A stretch of 64,000 nt of DNA, taken from contig CP136492.1 of assembly GCA_032768795.1 (NCBI GenBank), forward strand, positions 2,356,001-2,420,000. The letters run 5' to 3'. The DNA comes from Tremella fuciformis (lineage: Eukaryota > Basidiomycota > Tremellomycetes > Tremellales > Tremellaceae). Position 1 is the stretch's first letter, and each line of letters starts with the position of its first letter. Under the pieces are notes generated by a model. It worked only from the letters and a program-made list of their open reading frames with translations. It did no database searches and had not been told where the DNA came from. Shown here in pieces: positions 33,520 to 42,676 of the stretch. The position numbers were made by a program, and so were the translations under genes.

Positions 33520-33887
33520 TCTCCAGGAGAATTGTTCTGAAAAAGGGATGTTGCGCTTTGCTGGGGCTTGGAAATAGAGGCTCTACGCGGCTAGCGAGTC
33601 TGGAACTCAACCAGAGGGGAAGGCTTCAGCCGAGCCTGGCTTCTCACCTTCTTCTCAGAGCAGAAGAACAGACCGGCCTCGAGGGGTTTTCCGTCCCTCG
33701 TTTGTGGTGCTGCTCCACAACGACAAAGGCTGACCATCAGACCGTTCAGACGAGGCAAAGCAGGCGAGAACTTCGAGGCCTTAGCGTTCGCGTTCGGTGC
33801 AGCTATAAGGGGATGCATGAAGTTCGACACAGAAGGGTGCAGGATGAGCAACAAAGAGTCTATATCAAATCGGGAAAGAATTCCTAA
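33520..33887. other. intergenic
   Basis: Between members 3 and 4. ORFs on both strands look like chance; no gene or motif seen. Confidence 0.45.
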
Positions 33888-34410
33888 CTAAAGGCAGTCT
33901 TGACAGTTGCAATTGCACGCGCAAAGGCAACATAGCTTGCATCGAGCCCTGCCATTGGAGGGGTCACAGTACACCGTCGGGGTGATGCAGCTTGCGACGG
34001 CTTTCAAACATGACTGAGGGGTGTCGTCAGAGCAGTCGGTCACCAAAGACGTACTTGTGCCCAGATTGTGGGCGGCAGGGTTGTGTGAGTCGGCTGTCAT
34101 GGGTCTAGGGGGGAGATATGGACCGCGCGGCTGAGCCGTCAAGGTTTGACGGGCTGAATCACCCACATTTTGGTGTGTGTCTGACTCGTCGCCACTCCTG
34201 CCAACACCACTAATGTAGGTGAGCGGTGAGTCGTCGAACGCGAGCGTTCGACCCTTGTGCGACGCCCGGCTCACTGGCCTCCGCACGGCGAGTGTTCGAA
34301 CTTGCTTTGCTTGCTTGCTGCTCCTCTGGAGTGAGCAGTGGGAGGGCGGTCTCATCTTCTGAGGGCGTCCGGTGGCTTGTTCCACTGAACAGACTCTTCG
34401 CTGTGGGCAT
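33888..34410 (-). CDS. small cysteine-tail protein, two exons (array member 4)
   Basis: ATG 34408-34410 gives MPTAKSLFSGTSHRTPSEDE followed by TALPLLTPEEQ, the PLL element seen in other members. A frame change requires an intron; donor GTGAGCC at 34274 and acceptor CGAGTCAG ending at 34181 restore the frame. Exon 2 carries GPYLPPRPMTADSHNPAAHN, the family motif, then QSCLKAVASCITPTVYCDPS and ends in a very cysteine-rich stretch (RCKLCCLCACNCNCQDCL). Nine Cys in the last 18 residues suggest metal binding or multiple palmitoylation. The splice sites are my best frame-consistent guess. Confidence 0.5.
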
Positions 34411-34765
34411 GCTGTGCGTCAACCTGAAGCAAGGTAGGTTACAATTTGGATTTGAGAGAAGTGGGGTTGGGGAAAGTGTCTCGCGTTGCGAATGGAATAA
34501 AGGAGGGATCAGCTAGCGATCTCGCATCCGCCGTGGGGACATTCCAAATAAACCTCGACATCCCTCTGAATGCCCGTCCCGTATATCAATAATGTTCTCG
34601 AATGGACCCGAAAATGTTTGACGCTGACCTCGGCGGACGACCCGGATGCTCAGCTATACTTGATCTCGATACGCTGAACGCCAACGGGTACACAGGCCTG
34701 GGTAGGCATACGATGCATGTGGTCGAAGGATCGTAATGCGGGAGAACGTTGTGACTCGCGAGCAA
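34411..34765. other. intergenic
   Basis: Upstream of member 4. No gene or clear promoter element seen. Confidence 0.45.
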
Positions 34766-35230
34766 TCATACCGGGCTTTCTAAATGGTCTCTCAGGGGCT
34801 TATCGTAATCAGGCAGACGCCCATGCAAGAGATCGTTCGCATCGCTAGCCATGCCGATGAAGAACCCAGATACAGATGGGTCGCGCGGGTCTGACAGGCG
34901 GGAGAATCTACCGAAGAACTTGTACAACCCCTGAGATGGCAGGACGTCGGTGTCATCAGGATCTGATACGAAGGCGGACGGACAGCTGTACTCTGAACGA
35001 CAAACAGCCGGCGGATTGGCATTGCTGACCGGAGTGCCGATGTTGCTGCCGAGCGACGATGGGAGCTGCGAGACGATTCTCGTACTTTGGTCGGCTTGCG
35101 AGGGCTGTTTCGAGTTAAGCCAACATGATCCGGCTTTCGGGAAGGAGTACGTATACTTCACCGAGGAGTCCCCTTCCCATGGGGAGGCAAAGTGTTGTTG
35201 AGCATCAAGGGATATGTCGCAGTCAACCAT
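34766..35230 (-). CDS. hypothetical small protein
   Basis: 155 codons from ATG 35228-35230 (MVDCDISLDAQQHFASPWEG), stop TGA 34766-34768. Contains PSSLGSNIGTPVSNANPPAV, then VCRSEYSCPSAFVSDPDDTD and a more ordered C-terminal half (LYKFFGRFSRLSDPRDPSVS, FFIGMASDANDLLHGRLPDY). It has the array's size and strand but lacks a clear Y..P.PM motif or Cys tail, so membership is doubtful. Could be a diverged member or a spurious ORF. Confidence 0.35.
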   Translation of the reverse strand: MVDCDISLDAQQHFASPWEGDSSVKYTYSFPKAGSCWLNSKQPSQADQSTRIVSQLPSSLGSNIGTPVSNANPPAVCRSEYSCPSAFVSDPDDTDVLPSQGLYKFFGRFSRLSDPRDPSVSGFFIGMASDANDLLHGRLPDYDKPLRDHLESPV

Positions 35231-35904
35231 GGCGAACAGCTGGGGTAAAGGAGGACGCTGGGAGGCAGTCCGAGTGGCGCACGGGCCATGTGGCGGGGCC
35301 GAAGAAAGTGACATGGGCTGGTGTCTCTTTCAGAGCAGACTTGAAGAGGGCCTGGCGAGCAGGCAATGTCTAGCGATATCTCGATGCACTGGGGAGATGG
35401 GGAGACTCACTTGCCTTCGCCTCGGGACAGAGGGGGTTGGGACAAAAGAAATCTCAGAAGGTGGTCAAGTCGAGCCGAGACTCCTTGAAACTCGCACTTG
35501 CGCATGAAGGCTCGAGGGCTTCCGAGGTCCAATCTTCCATTTCCACGAAAGAGAGTCTGAGAAGAGCTCAGACATGGACTGCAGCAAATTGTGTGATGCA
35601 GGTATACGTGCATTGTGCACAAGACATGACAGTGTCCCGAGGATGTACGGCCTCAGCGTGAGAACTCGAGGCAATTGACAATGCATACGTAGTACAAGGC
35701 CACCACACCTGTACCCCATGTGCGAGACAAGACGGGTTAAGGAAGTGGACACTCACCTAGGAGGTAGATTGCCGAAACTGGTTGAGACTGTGTGATTGTA
35801 GTGCCCGTCGGTCTGGCAACAGGGCCCACAGCAGTCTCCCGAGGCAGAGACGCTGCATGGCATGCTCGTGGGAAGCCCGCATGCGAAAGATGGTCCTAGA
35901 AAGT
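35231..35904. other. intergenic
   Basis: Short ORFs on both strands without convincing codon use. A decayed or heavily spliced array member cannot be excluded. Confidence 0.4.
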
Positions 35905-36222
35905 CTAACTTGGAAGCGCAGGAACAGCGCAGCGTTCGTCATTCTTGCTCTCGTGTCTATAGCCGTGGGGCTGGCTGCCGGGCTCAGGAATCATAGCAGG
36001 CTGTGACACATATTCACCCGTCTCCGATGCCTGGGCTGTCCGCTCCTCCGTGTTTGGTTCGACTGCAGGGTCACTGGCCGTGACGTCTACGGTAATATCG
36101 ACCGTCGGCGACTCGCCCCCGGCCGTCTCGTCAGCCGCGTCACCATTGGGTTGGTCGTCTTCGACCATCGAGTCAAGTGGGATACCGAAGGTCACTGACG
36201 TGTCGACCGCAGGGCTGGCCAT
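35905..36222 (-). CDS. small acidic protein (array member 5, possibly incomplete)
   Basis: 105 codons from ATG 36220-36222: MASPAVDTSVTFGIPLDSMV, then an acidic, T/V-rich stretch (GESPTVDITVDVTASDPAVE) and EYVSQPAMIPEPGSQPHGYR, which resembles the family motif (Y..QPAM). The ORF ends soon after without a Cys tail, so a further exon may lie in 35231-35904. A TATATAAG box lies about 113 bp upstream. Confidence 0.45.
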   Translation of the reverse strand: MASPAVDTSVTFGIPLDSMVEDDQPNGDAADETAGGESPTVDITVDVTASDPAVEPNTEERTAQASETGEYVSQPAMIPEPGSQPHGYRHESKNDERCAVPALPS

Positions 36223-36985
36223 GACGAAGTGACTAAGTGAGATGTCGAGTGTTGCAGAGCTAAAGAGTTTGGAGTGATACATCAATGCCTGCGTGAAACG
36301 ACCTTCCTACCTCCGGTTTCCCCCTTCTTGCGCTTATATATCTGGGGGCAACAACGGACATGTTTCGAAGAGACTAGAAGTGTAGGAGAGATGATATCAT
36401 CGACAGCAACCAAAGAGGAAGACACCGCATGTGAAATTTGTGAGGTGAGTATGCGGACAACCATGCGGTAATGACAAGGGACACACTATCATGGCTTTGA
36501 AGCCGCGAAGGCTCGCGCATGGCTGCAAGCCCTGAGTCAGTCGAGATGAGCCGGCGACGAGCCATACCGCAAGAGATTGAAGGTTGAAATCCTTGCCATG
36601 ACTTGGCCTGGTTGAGGAATCTTCTGTTCAAGCGGAGAAGGACGGTCAGCGTATATCGGGTCGCCGTCCACTGTATGTGTTGAGAGTCTGTGTCTCAGTT
36701 CTTCCCTGTTCTCTGTTCTATCCCCTTCCCTCTCTCTATCTTCCTCTTTCTCTCTGGCCCCTGCTCTTTGATCATCCCCCTCCCGGCCTCCAGACCATCG
36801 CGGGTGGGTGTGCGATGGATTGACGACATTTACCTAGCGTCAACCGCTACAGCGTCGGCGATTGCGACGAGTGACGATTCAGAGACGTTCTCGACCTCGC
36901 TCGGAGCCTTCAAATTACAGCCTTTGCATGCGTGACGTGATCGCCCGACAGAGGCGTCAGATAGTCGAGCATACAAGTACATGAG
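36223..36985. other. intergenic
   Basis: Outside the TATA box at 36334-36340 I see no gene. 36690-36790 is pyrimidine-rich on the plus strand (CTCT/TTCC). Confidence 0.45.
36334..36340 (-). promoter_or_regulatory. TATA box of array member 5
   Basis: Minus strand reads TATATAAG within CCCAGATATATAAGCGC, about 112-118 bp before ATG 36222. Confidence 0.5.
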
Positions 36986-37591
36986 CTACTCTGTGTGTAC
37001 ACGCGTCAGCGGCGCCAGCTCGGTATCTCGCTGAGATGGGCGAGATCTGTCGGGGCAGCACCATGGACAGCAGCAGCAGCAACCACGGCAGCACCATTCA
37101 AGGCAATCGCAGCACATCTCAACAGCCAGATGACAAGCTCCGGTGGCAATTCCCCTGACCGAGTTGTCATTTAGCGGCTCTTCATGATGACAGTGGCTGG
37201 TATGACCAGAGCGATGCCTATGTTCCACAAAAGTCTGCTCAAGATGATAATGAACATGACCAGCAGGGGGGACCCAGGCCCCAGACGGACTTGTACTCTG
37301 GAAATTCGGCAAGGTGTATCTAGTTTCAGCATTGTTCGCCTCTGATCCCGCCTCAGATGGGGCCATTGGTCGAGGGGATCGGTACCCATAACGCACGACA
37401 GCGTTGGAGTCGTTTGAAGGACCCGAAGGGCCCGGCGGCTGTCGTCTCGGTGGTGATCCATCGTTGTCTTCTCGGTCTTTGCCTTTCCCGGCTTCCACCG
37501 AATGGACACTCTTCGAGTCAGCTGTGGTCCGGTGCGTTAGGCTGTCTTCGACCGGGTCCGCCTGTGACGGCGTCTCCTGATCGGACTGCAT
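36986..37591 (-). CDS. cysteine-cluster protein (array member 6)
   Basis: 201 codons, ATG 37589-37591 (MQSDQETPSQADPVEDSLTH), stop TGA 36986-36988. The body is polar and disordered, with the family motif VVRYGYRSPRPMAPSEAGSE. A His-rich stretch follows (HVHYHLEQTFVEHRHRSGHT, then SHCHHEE). The tail is IATGACHLAVEMCCDCLEWC, CRGCCCCCPWCC, ending in TELAPLTRVHTE. Fourteen Cys in about 30 residues plus the His-rich segment make this the strongest candidate in the window for metal binding or dense S-acylation. No signal peptide. Confidence 0.65.
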   Translation of the reverse strand: MQSDQETPSQADPVEDSLTHRTTADSKSVHSVEAGKGKDREDNDGSPPRRQPPGPSGPSNDSNAVVRYGYRSPRPMAPSEAGSEANNAETRYTLPNFQSTSPSGAWVPPAGHVHYHLEQTFVEHRHRSGHTSHCHHEEPLNDNSVRGIATGACHLAVEMCCDCLEWCCRGCCCCCPWCCPDRSRPSQRDTELAPLTRVHTE

Positions 37592-38147
37592 CGGATGTAG
37601 GGTTATACCTGGGCGTGAGTGGCTTGACGGCACAAAGTCAACACTGTGTAGTTGTGGAAGAAGCTGCCTGCGGTGGCGAACATCTGTATCGCGCACCTTT
37701 AGCTCATTTGCAAACTAGTGAGGAAATTTGAAAGTTCTGCTGGATCCATTGTCCTCCCCACTGGAGACCTAGGTCTCGAATACTCGCATGAAGTAAATGG
37801 CGTCAGGTGAGGGCGGGCTGTCGGCACACCCCGCCCGTTGTCTTCTGGGGAAAGCGAAGACACAGCCGACCTGAAGGGGAGAGCGTGATGGGAATGCACA
37901 CGCAAGGGCAAACCCGGGTAGCGCCCCCTTCCGGGGGGCTTTTGGGGCGCGGACACCTCCGAATCCGACGAAGGTGACTGCAGGCGCCCGCAAGCACGGC
38001 GCACGGAAGCTGAGCCTACCCTGAAACAGATTCGCCCCCGTTCGTATGACTTGCCTCAAGAGCGGAGCCTCCAAAACATCTATGCCATGATCTTGTGACC
38101 GCTGTAGGTGACGGTAGGTACGGCTCACACGGCTGCGATAGCCGCCT
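37592..38147. other. intergenic
   Basis: Between members 6 and 7; no gene seen. Contains a G/C-rich stretch around 37920-37950. Confidence 0.45.
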
Positions 38148-38681
38148 TCATGCATCCCTCCGTCGGTTGACCTCACTACCACAGGCATCGCTGCACGAGG
38201 AGAGACAGAAACAACAGATAGTAGCTAAGAGGGACTCCTCTTTCTCGTCACGAGGCTCACGCGTCGAGGGAGACCTTGTCTGTGACGCGCATTCCTCGGT
38301 AGCATCGTCTGAGCTCCCTGCGGGTTGCAGCACCGGGGCTTTGATGGTTTGGTAACTCCCGTGTGAGTGAGCCATCCTTTTCAGCACTTGGACTCGAAGT
38401 GGGCCGTCTTCGCGAAATCGGCTCTGCCAGTCATCTGCAGAACGTGTGGTGGAAAGTCCCGACCCATGATCACTTGACGATGCTGGGGATGGCCACTGCG
38501 CCGATGAACGAGATTCTAGCAACGGTCTCCTCGGGTCCGCACTCTGTGAGGCGGTGCTTTGTCGCGGATTCGGGTGTACGCTTTTACCGTCTTGAACGGC
38601 TCGCCTATCTGTTGTCGAGCTGAACGTACTTGACGTCGGGTAGACGTCATCACTGGACGAAGACGTTGAGTTGTTAGGCAT
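38148..38681 (-). CDS. small disordered cysteine-tail protein (array member 7)
   Basis: 177 codons, ATG 38679-38681 (MPNNSTSSSSDDVYPTSSTF), stop TGA 38148-38150. Ser-rich body with a PRRPLLESRSS dileucine element near residue 50. A central segment (FREDGPLRVQVLKRMAHSHG) looks more ordered. The tail is KEESLLATICCFCLSSCSDA followed by CGSEVNRRRDA, with five Cys (CC.C...C) on a hydrophobic stretch, typical of a palmitoylation-like anchor. A longer frame runs upstream to 38807 but lacks the family start style. Confidence 0.55.
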   Translation of the reverse strand: MPNNSTSSSSDDVYPTSSTFSSTTDRRAVQDGKSVHPNPRQSTASQSADPRRPLLESRSSAQWPSPASSSDHGSGLSTTRSADDWQSRFREDGPLRVQVLKRMAHSHGSYQTIKAPVLQPAGSSDDATEECASQTRSPSTREPRDEKEESLLATICCFCLSSCSDACGSEVNRRRDA

Positions 38682-39154
38682 CTTAGGAGAAGATGTCTGC
38701 ACGGAAGCCCTCCCGACATCTGCTCCATGCCAACAGCTCTGCAGCGCTCCATTAAACGTATGCGTCGCTTCGATAGGCGATGTCTCCTTTGTTCCATAAA
38801 ACCCCACCTTGACTTGGGCAAGACCTGTTTGGTCATAACATAGGAGAATCGAAGGTAGCCCCGGGCTGATGGCGATGGCTTCCTCGCACCACGAGTTGCA
38901 AACAGCTGGTCGCTTGCAGTTAGTTAAGGGAAGCTACGGGCAGAGTGATCCGACGAATTAAGCCTTTACAAAGTATACCATGCACAGCGTTGTGTTTTAT
39001 TAAACGCGCCGTCCAGAAGAGACAAAACGGGCACGTCCTACGGTCCAGACCCAGGGCTCCAACTTCTTCGAAAATTAGGCCTGGAGATGCATTTAGCGGC
39101 TACTGACAAGATACTGTACATAACTATATCGTAGTCGCTGAAGGAGAAGAGGAA
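38682..39154. other. intergenic
   Basis: No gene seen; relatively AT-rich between 38940 and 39010. Confidence 0.45.
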
Positions 39155-39619
39155 TCATCCCGGAAGATAGTGCTCTACGTTCGTACCAGCAGAAATAGGG
39201 AGGATTGGCACAGTGCTCGCAAAACGCGTAAGTGTGTCCACAGCAGATCTCGCTATGGATTCCACCGCATCGCGGCAAGATTCGCGTGCGCGAGTGATCT
39301 GGGGTTCGATCTGAGGAACGCACGAGCAAGAAGATCCCGAAGATTCCTCGACCCCCTTTGAGCCCAACAGTGCCAAGGTCTCGGGATCGGTGGCTGTGTG
39401 CTCTTCTTCGGAGTCACGGTGGGGTTGCGGGTACACCATCTTACGCATATCGGTGTATGTATAGGTATCGATAGGTCTGGTCGAAGTTTCTTCAGGTTCT
39501 ATCCCCGATCCTGGGCTAGCCGTTTGTGATTGATCGTCAGCGCCCATAGTGGCAGCTGAAGGTCGATTGGTCGTTGGCGTACTGGCCACTTTACCCCATG
39601 GGTCCTTGTCATGCGTCAT
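39155..39619 (-). CDS. small disordered cysteine-tail protein (array member 8)
   Basis: 154 codons, ATG 39617-39619 (MTHDKDPWGKVASTPTTNRP). Polar body, a PIDTYTYTDMRKMVYPQPHR segment in the place of the Y..P.PM motif, and DPETLALLGSKGVEESSGSS in the place of PLL. The tail is CSCVPQIEPQITRARESCRD followed by AVESIARSAVDTLTRFASTV, an amphipathic helix like that of member 3 (CASRVTDSLAAVTEHAA). Ends NVEHYLPG. Good evidence that the tail with Cys pairs and a helix is the conserved part of the family. Confidence 0.6.
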   Translation of the reverse strand: MTHDKDPWGKVASTPTTNRPSAATMGADDQSQTASPGSGIEPEETSTRPIDTYTYTDMRKMVYPQPHRDSEEEHTATDPETLALLGSKGVEESSGSSCSCVPQIEPQITRARESCRDAVESIARSAVDTLTRFASTVPILPISAGTNVEHYLPG

Positions 39620-40076
39620 GGACAGCCTGAGCAGAGTTTGAGCTGTGTTCGGTGCGGGAGAGCGACGTCAAACGTCGAGATGTTGCCAAGTGGTCTCGAC
39701 TGGCAGGAAGGGGAAGCCAACTGCGCCTTCCTGGCCAACCGAAAGTCGCCTTTGACTTGGGATCGGAGTTGGAAATTGACCTCTACCACGCTTGGAGAAC
39801 ATGCTAGAAAGCTTTAGAAATATAAATGGGGTTGAGTGAAGATATGAGACGCACAGTCCGAGCTGCTGGCACCTAGAGCACTCTAGGTGTTAGGAGAACG
39901 TCTTTACAGCAGCCTCTGAACCGATAGGGCCAGGCCGATGTATAGGTCCCGGATTGCACCCAGCTCCTTCGCTCGCGAGATGTACTCTTTACACTGTAGA
40001 TATAATCAAATTGCATGAAGAATCGGTACTGAGGTCTATGTACGGGGGTAGATGGCGTAGAGGGGAAATGTATGGC
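39620..40076. other. intergenic
   Basis: Promoter of member 8 and 3' flank of member 9; a TTTATATTT-like element (minus strand) lies at about 39820. No gene seen. Confidence 0.45.
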
Positions 40077-40508
40077 CTACCAGTGAGGCGGGGTAGAATC
40101 CTTGTCTGATTTGAGCATGGATTTTGGAAGCGATCCTGCATAATCTGCAATACCGGCCAGAGTCTGCATGGCTCTTCCAGCAATCGTTGCCTGTGATTCA
40201 ACTTGATCCTCGCTCTTCCGCGGCGGCGTTTCAGCATCCAGCATTGCCTTGAACGCGGCCCCTGAGGTGTTGGGTTTGGCTGTGTTGTCGGTTTCCGCAG
40301 ATGGTTTTTGCGGCAACGCAGATCGTCCTGACTGCTGTACTGGCTGGGTATCTGCTCCCGTCCGACGGGAACCTGTCGAGAAGGGCCCGTACGGAGTCAG
40401 GATATCGAACTGTGAGTCGGACACGGCTGACTGAGCAGTGTCGTCATGAACGGTGGACGCTGCTGTTTCGGCTGCGGATGGAGTTGCGGATCTTTGTGAC
40501 TGGGACAT
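40077..40508 (-). CDS. small disordered protein (array member 9)
   Basis: 143 codons, ATG 40506-40508 (MSQSQRSATPSAAETAASTV), stop 40077-40079. Contains DILTPYGPFSTGSRRTGADT (motif-like) and a C-terminal helix-like part AFKAMLDAETPPRKSEDQVE, then AGRAMQTLAGIADYAGSLPK, ending STPPHW. It keeps the size, start and helix position of the family but has no cysteines. Confidence 0.5.
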   Translation of the reverse strand: MSQSQRSATPSAAETAASTVHDDTAQSAVSDSQFDILTPYGPFSTGSRRTGADTQPVQQSGRSALPQKPSAETDNTAKPNTSGAAFKAMLDAETPPRKSEDQVESQATIAGRAMQTLAGIADYAGSLPKSMLKSDKDSTPPHW

Positions 40509-41094
40509 GGTTATGTAGAGCTACGTTGATAGTGCTAAGTACTCGACAATCTCTAGTTGAGAACAGAGTCACAGGGCGATCTATCGGGATGCGACTACGC
40601 ACGGATCCGTCCGAGTTTCAGACACTCACTCCAAAGGTGCGTTCCCCCAAAGGATCAATTTGCCAATACATTCTCCCGGAATATGCGAGGAAACCTGACC
40701 ATTTGCGATAGCTCATGGGAGAAATACGCTCGATGCGTCTCGGTATGTACACGCACTTTAAACCCGGGGGGACTTCACGAATGTCACGAATACAAACATC
40801 GTTGTCCGAAGCAGTCTGGGCTTCTGCAGCTCCCTCACAGAGATCCCGCGCCCTGCCGCCCGTGGGAGCGGCCCCGGCTGAGAGTGCTGATATACGTACT
40901 ATATGCATTGCATGATGGGGCAGACAGAGCTCACAAAGTATGAACAAGAGAATATAGGTCGGTGCGTTGCGGGAAACACATAGATGACAAGGTGACCATC
41001 TGAGCCTTCCAGCAATGGCCGACGCTATAGAATGTGAAAATGCATAGGGAATTGGCGGCAGACGGTATTTACAACATGTGGGGCGGATCTGTGG
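40509..41094. other. intergenic
   Basis: No gene seen between members 9 and 10; ORFs here lack coding-like codon use. Confidence 0.45.
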
Positions 41095-41605
41095 CTAGAA
41101 TGGATACGGCGGTCCACTGGCCTGAGCTTCGTAGTTGCTCGGCAAGTCCTGAGACGCCTTCTGAACAATCCTGTTGGTGGCAGTTGCACAGTTTGTGCAA
41201 GTCCGCTGTATTGCGCCTGCAACACCGTCTAGCATAAGCCACGGCATATTCACACATACTGAAGTGCCATCTGTTGCACGCTGCGCGCTTGATTCATCTT
41301 TAGTGGCTTGATCCGCAGGGTCCGCCTGAAGGATGTCAGCGAGATGTCAGACGGGCCAGAGTCAGCCCTAAGCAGTTGCGACTCACCGTTTGCGTACCAA
41401 GGACCATCCCCTGCGGAGGAGTGTAGCCCTCGCGAGAGACCCTGCTTGGTGCCTTTCCGGCGTCGCAGCGCCTGATATCACACGCATGAGTCACCGAGGG
41501 CGTGTGTGACGGCAGGCCGCCTGAATAGGTCCCTTTTGACACATCATGTGTCCGGGTCTTGTCTTGCGGGAGCAGAGGCGTTTGAGGGTCGTGCTCGTCA
41601 GACAT
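41095..41605 (-). CDS. small cysteine-tail protein, two exons (array member 10)
   Basis: ATG 41603-41605 gives MSDEHDPQTPLLPQDKTRTH, with the PLL element at the very N terminus, then GYTPPQGMVLGTQT. An intron at 41326-41386 (GTGAGTCG..CATCCTTCAG) joins in frame to ADPADQATKDESSAQRATDG, then TSVCVNMPWLMLDGVAGAIQ, RTCTNCATATNRIVQKASQD and a final PPYPF; stop TAG 41095-41097. The spliced tail (C, helix, CxxCA, helix) matches members 3 and 8 in order. This is the best example of an intron in the family. Confidence 0.65.
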
Positions 41606-42056
41606 AAAGATTGTTCAAGTGATGAGAGTCAAAGCAGTTGGACAATCTCTTTTCGGTGATGATGCGGCAGAGGCGGGATGAGGTGCCGATGGGAGAGACT
41701 TGGTTGGTCTGAAGGGTGAAGTTCTTCTTCTTTGTGGAAAAAGGACAGGGAAGAAGAAAAGACGCCAAGGGGAAAGCGCTGAACAAGCCGGAAGGCCCTA
41801 ACAACCTATGACCTGGGGCCTTGACCGAATCATGCTGTGTTTGAGTTTAGCAATCACCTTTCCGGTCTGCTAGCACTGCGATCAAGTCCTATGTTCCGTT
41901 CCCCGTAGGTTCACACGCACGGACCTCCGCCCTGAAGCGAGTCTGAGAGCCAAATGCCAAATGCAAAGATTCGTGACACTGACACAAGTATGAGAAATCG
42001 TGCATAGTTACGTGGCTCTTGAGTTATGTAACGCTTCTACACAAGCTCTTCCGAGA
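41606..42056. other. intergenic
   Basis: No gene seen; promoter of member 10. Confidence 0.45.
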
Positions 42057-42473
42057 CTAGAAGAGCGTCTCTGTGCCGGGGACGGTTCGAGAAACGGTAT
42101 GGACCGAATCCAGAGTGCTCTCTCCGCACTCGGCGGCCTCCGCGACGCAAGTTCTTGTCCTATCAGGACACAATTCGGCGGCTTTGGTGAAACACCCAAG
42201 TAGCCCCATCGGAGTAGTCGTAGTATCAATGACGGCATTGTTACCGGTGCCCGTACGCGGGCGCTCAGTGGCGTCATCGGGGGAGGTTGCCTCGCTTGCG
42301 GACACACTCCGATACTCCATGCGCGGGCCCTGTTGATACGGATCTGTGACTACCTCGTTGCGTTGCACCGGTGGTTGGAGGAAAGGGTCGCTTTCCTCAG
42401 TGCCTGGACCATTGGGAGACTCGAAACAGCCCGCAGCTGTTGTAGGGTCTTCGATGATGGGACGGGCTGACAT
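42057..42473 (-). CDS. small disordered cysteine-tail protein (array member 11)
   Basis: 138 codons, ATG 42471-42473 (MSARPIIEDPTTAAGCFESP), stop 42057-42059. Shows DPFLQPPVQRN, the motif DPYQQGPRMEYRSVSASEAT, then MGLLGCFTKAAELCPDRTRT followed by CVAEAAECGESTLDSVHTVS, the Cys/helix tail. An LTR retrotransposon begins 51 bp upstream of the start codon and has displaced the native promoter. The LTR's own TATATATG box (42571-42581, minus strand) now lies about 100 bp upstream, in the right orientation to drive this gene. Confidence 0.65.
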   Translation of the reverse strand: MSARPIIEDPTTAAGCFESPNGPGTEESDPFLQPPVQRNEVVTDPYQQGPRMEYRSVSASEATSPDDATERPRTGTGNNAVIDTTTTPMGLLGCFTKAAELCPDRTRTCVAEAAECGESTLDSVHTVSRTVPGTETLF

Positions 42474-42524
42474 TGGTTCTCTGAGGTCTCGTTACTTTCA
42501 GAAATGGTAAAAGAGGGTATTTTA

Positions 42525-42676
42525 TGTTACACAATGATGAGAGCGATGCATTCGTCCCTCTCTGCAGTTCTACATATATAAGCAGTCGCTCTGATCAAGC
42601 CATCTCCTTAAGGTTACTCATTTGGCCGGAAGAGGCAATTCTGACCCTATGAGGCGTTCACGGTGCTTATTGTTCA
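42525..42676 (-). repeat. 3' LTR (element orientation)
   Basis: Nearly identical to 45368-45506. It carries 16 extra bases (GCAGTTCTACATATAT, plus strand, from about 42563) that complete a TATATATG box, and lacks the terminal ACA found on the outer edge of the other LTR. The gag ORF stop codon overlaps its edge. Confidence 0.88.
42571..42581 (-). promoter_or_regulatory. LTR TATA box
   Basis: CTTATATATGTAG on the minus strand, absent from the other LTR, about 98-108 bp before ATG 42473. Confidence 0.5.
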
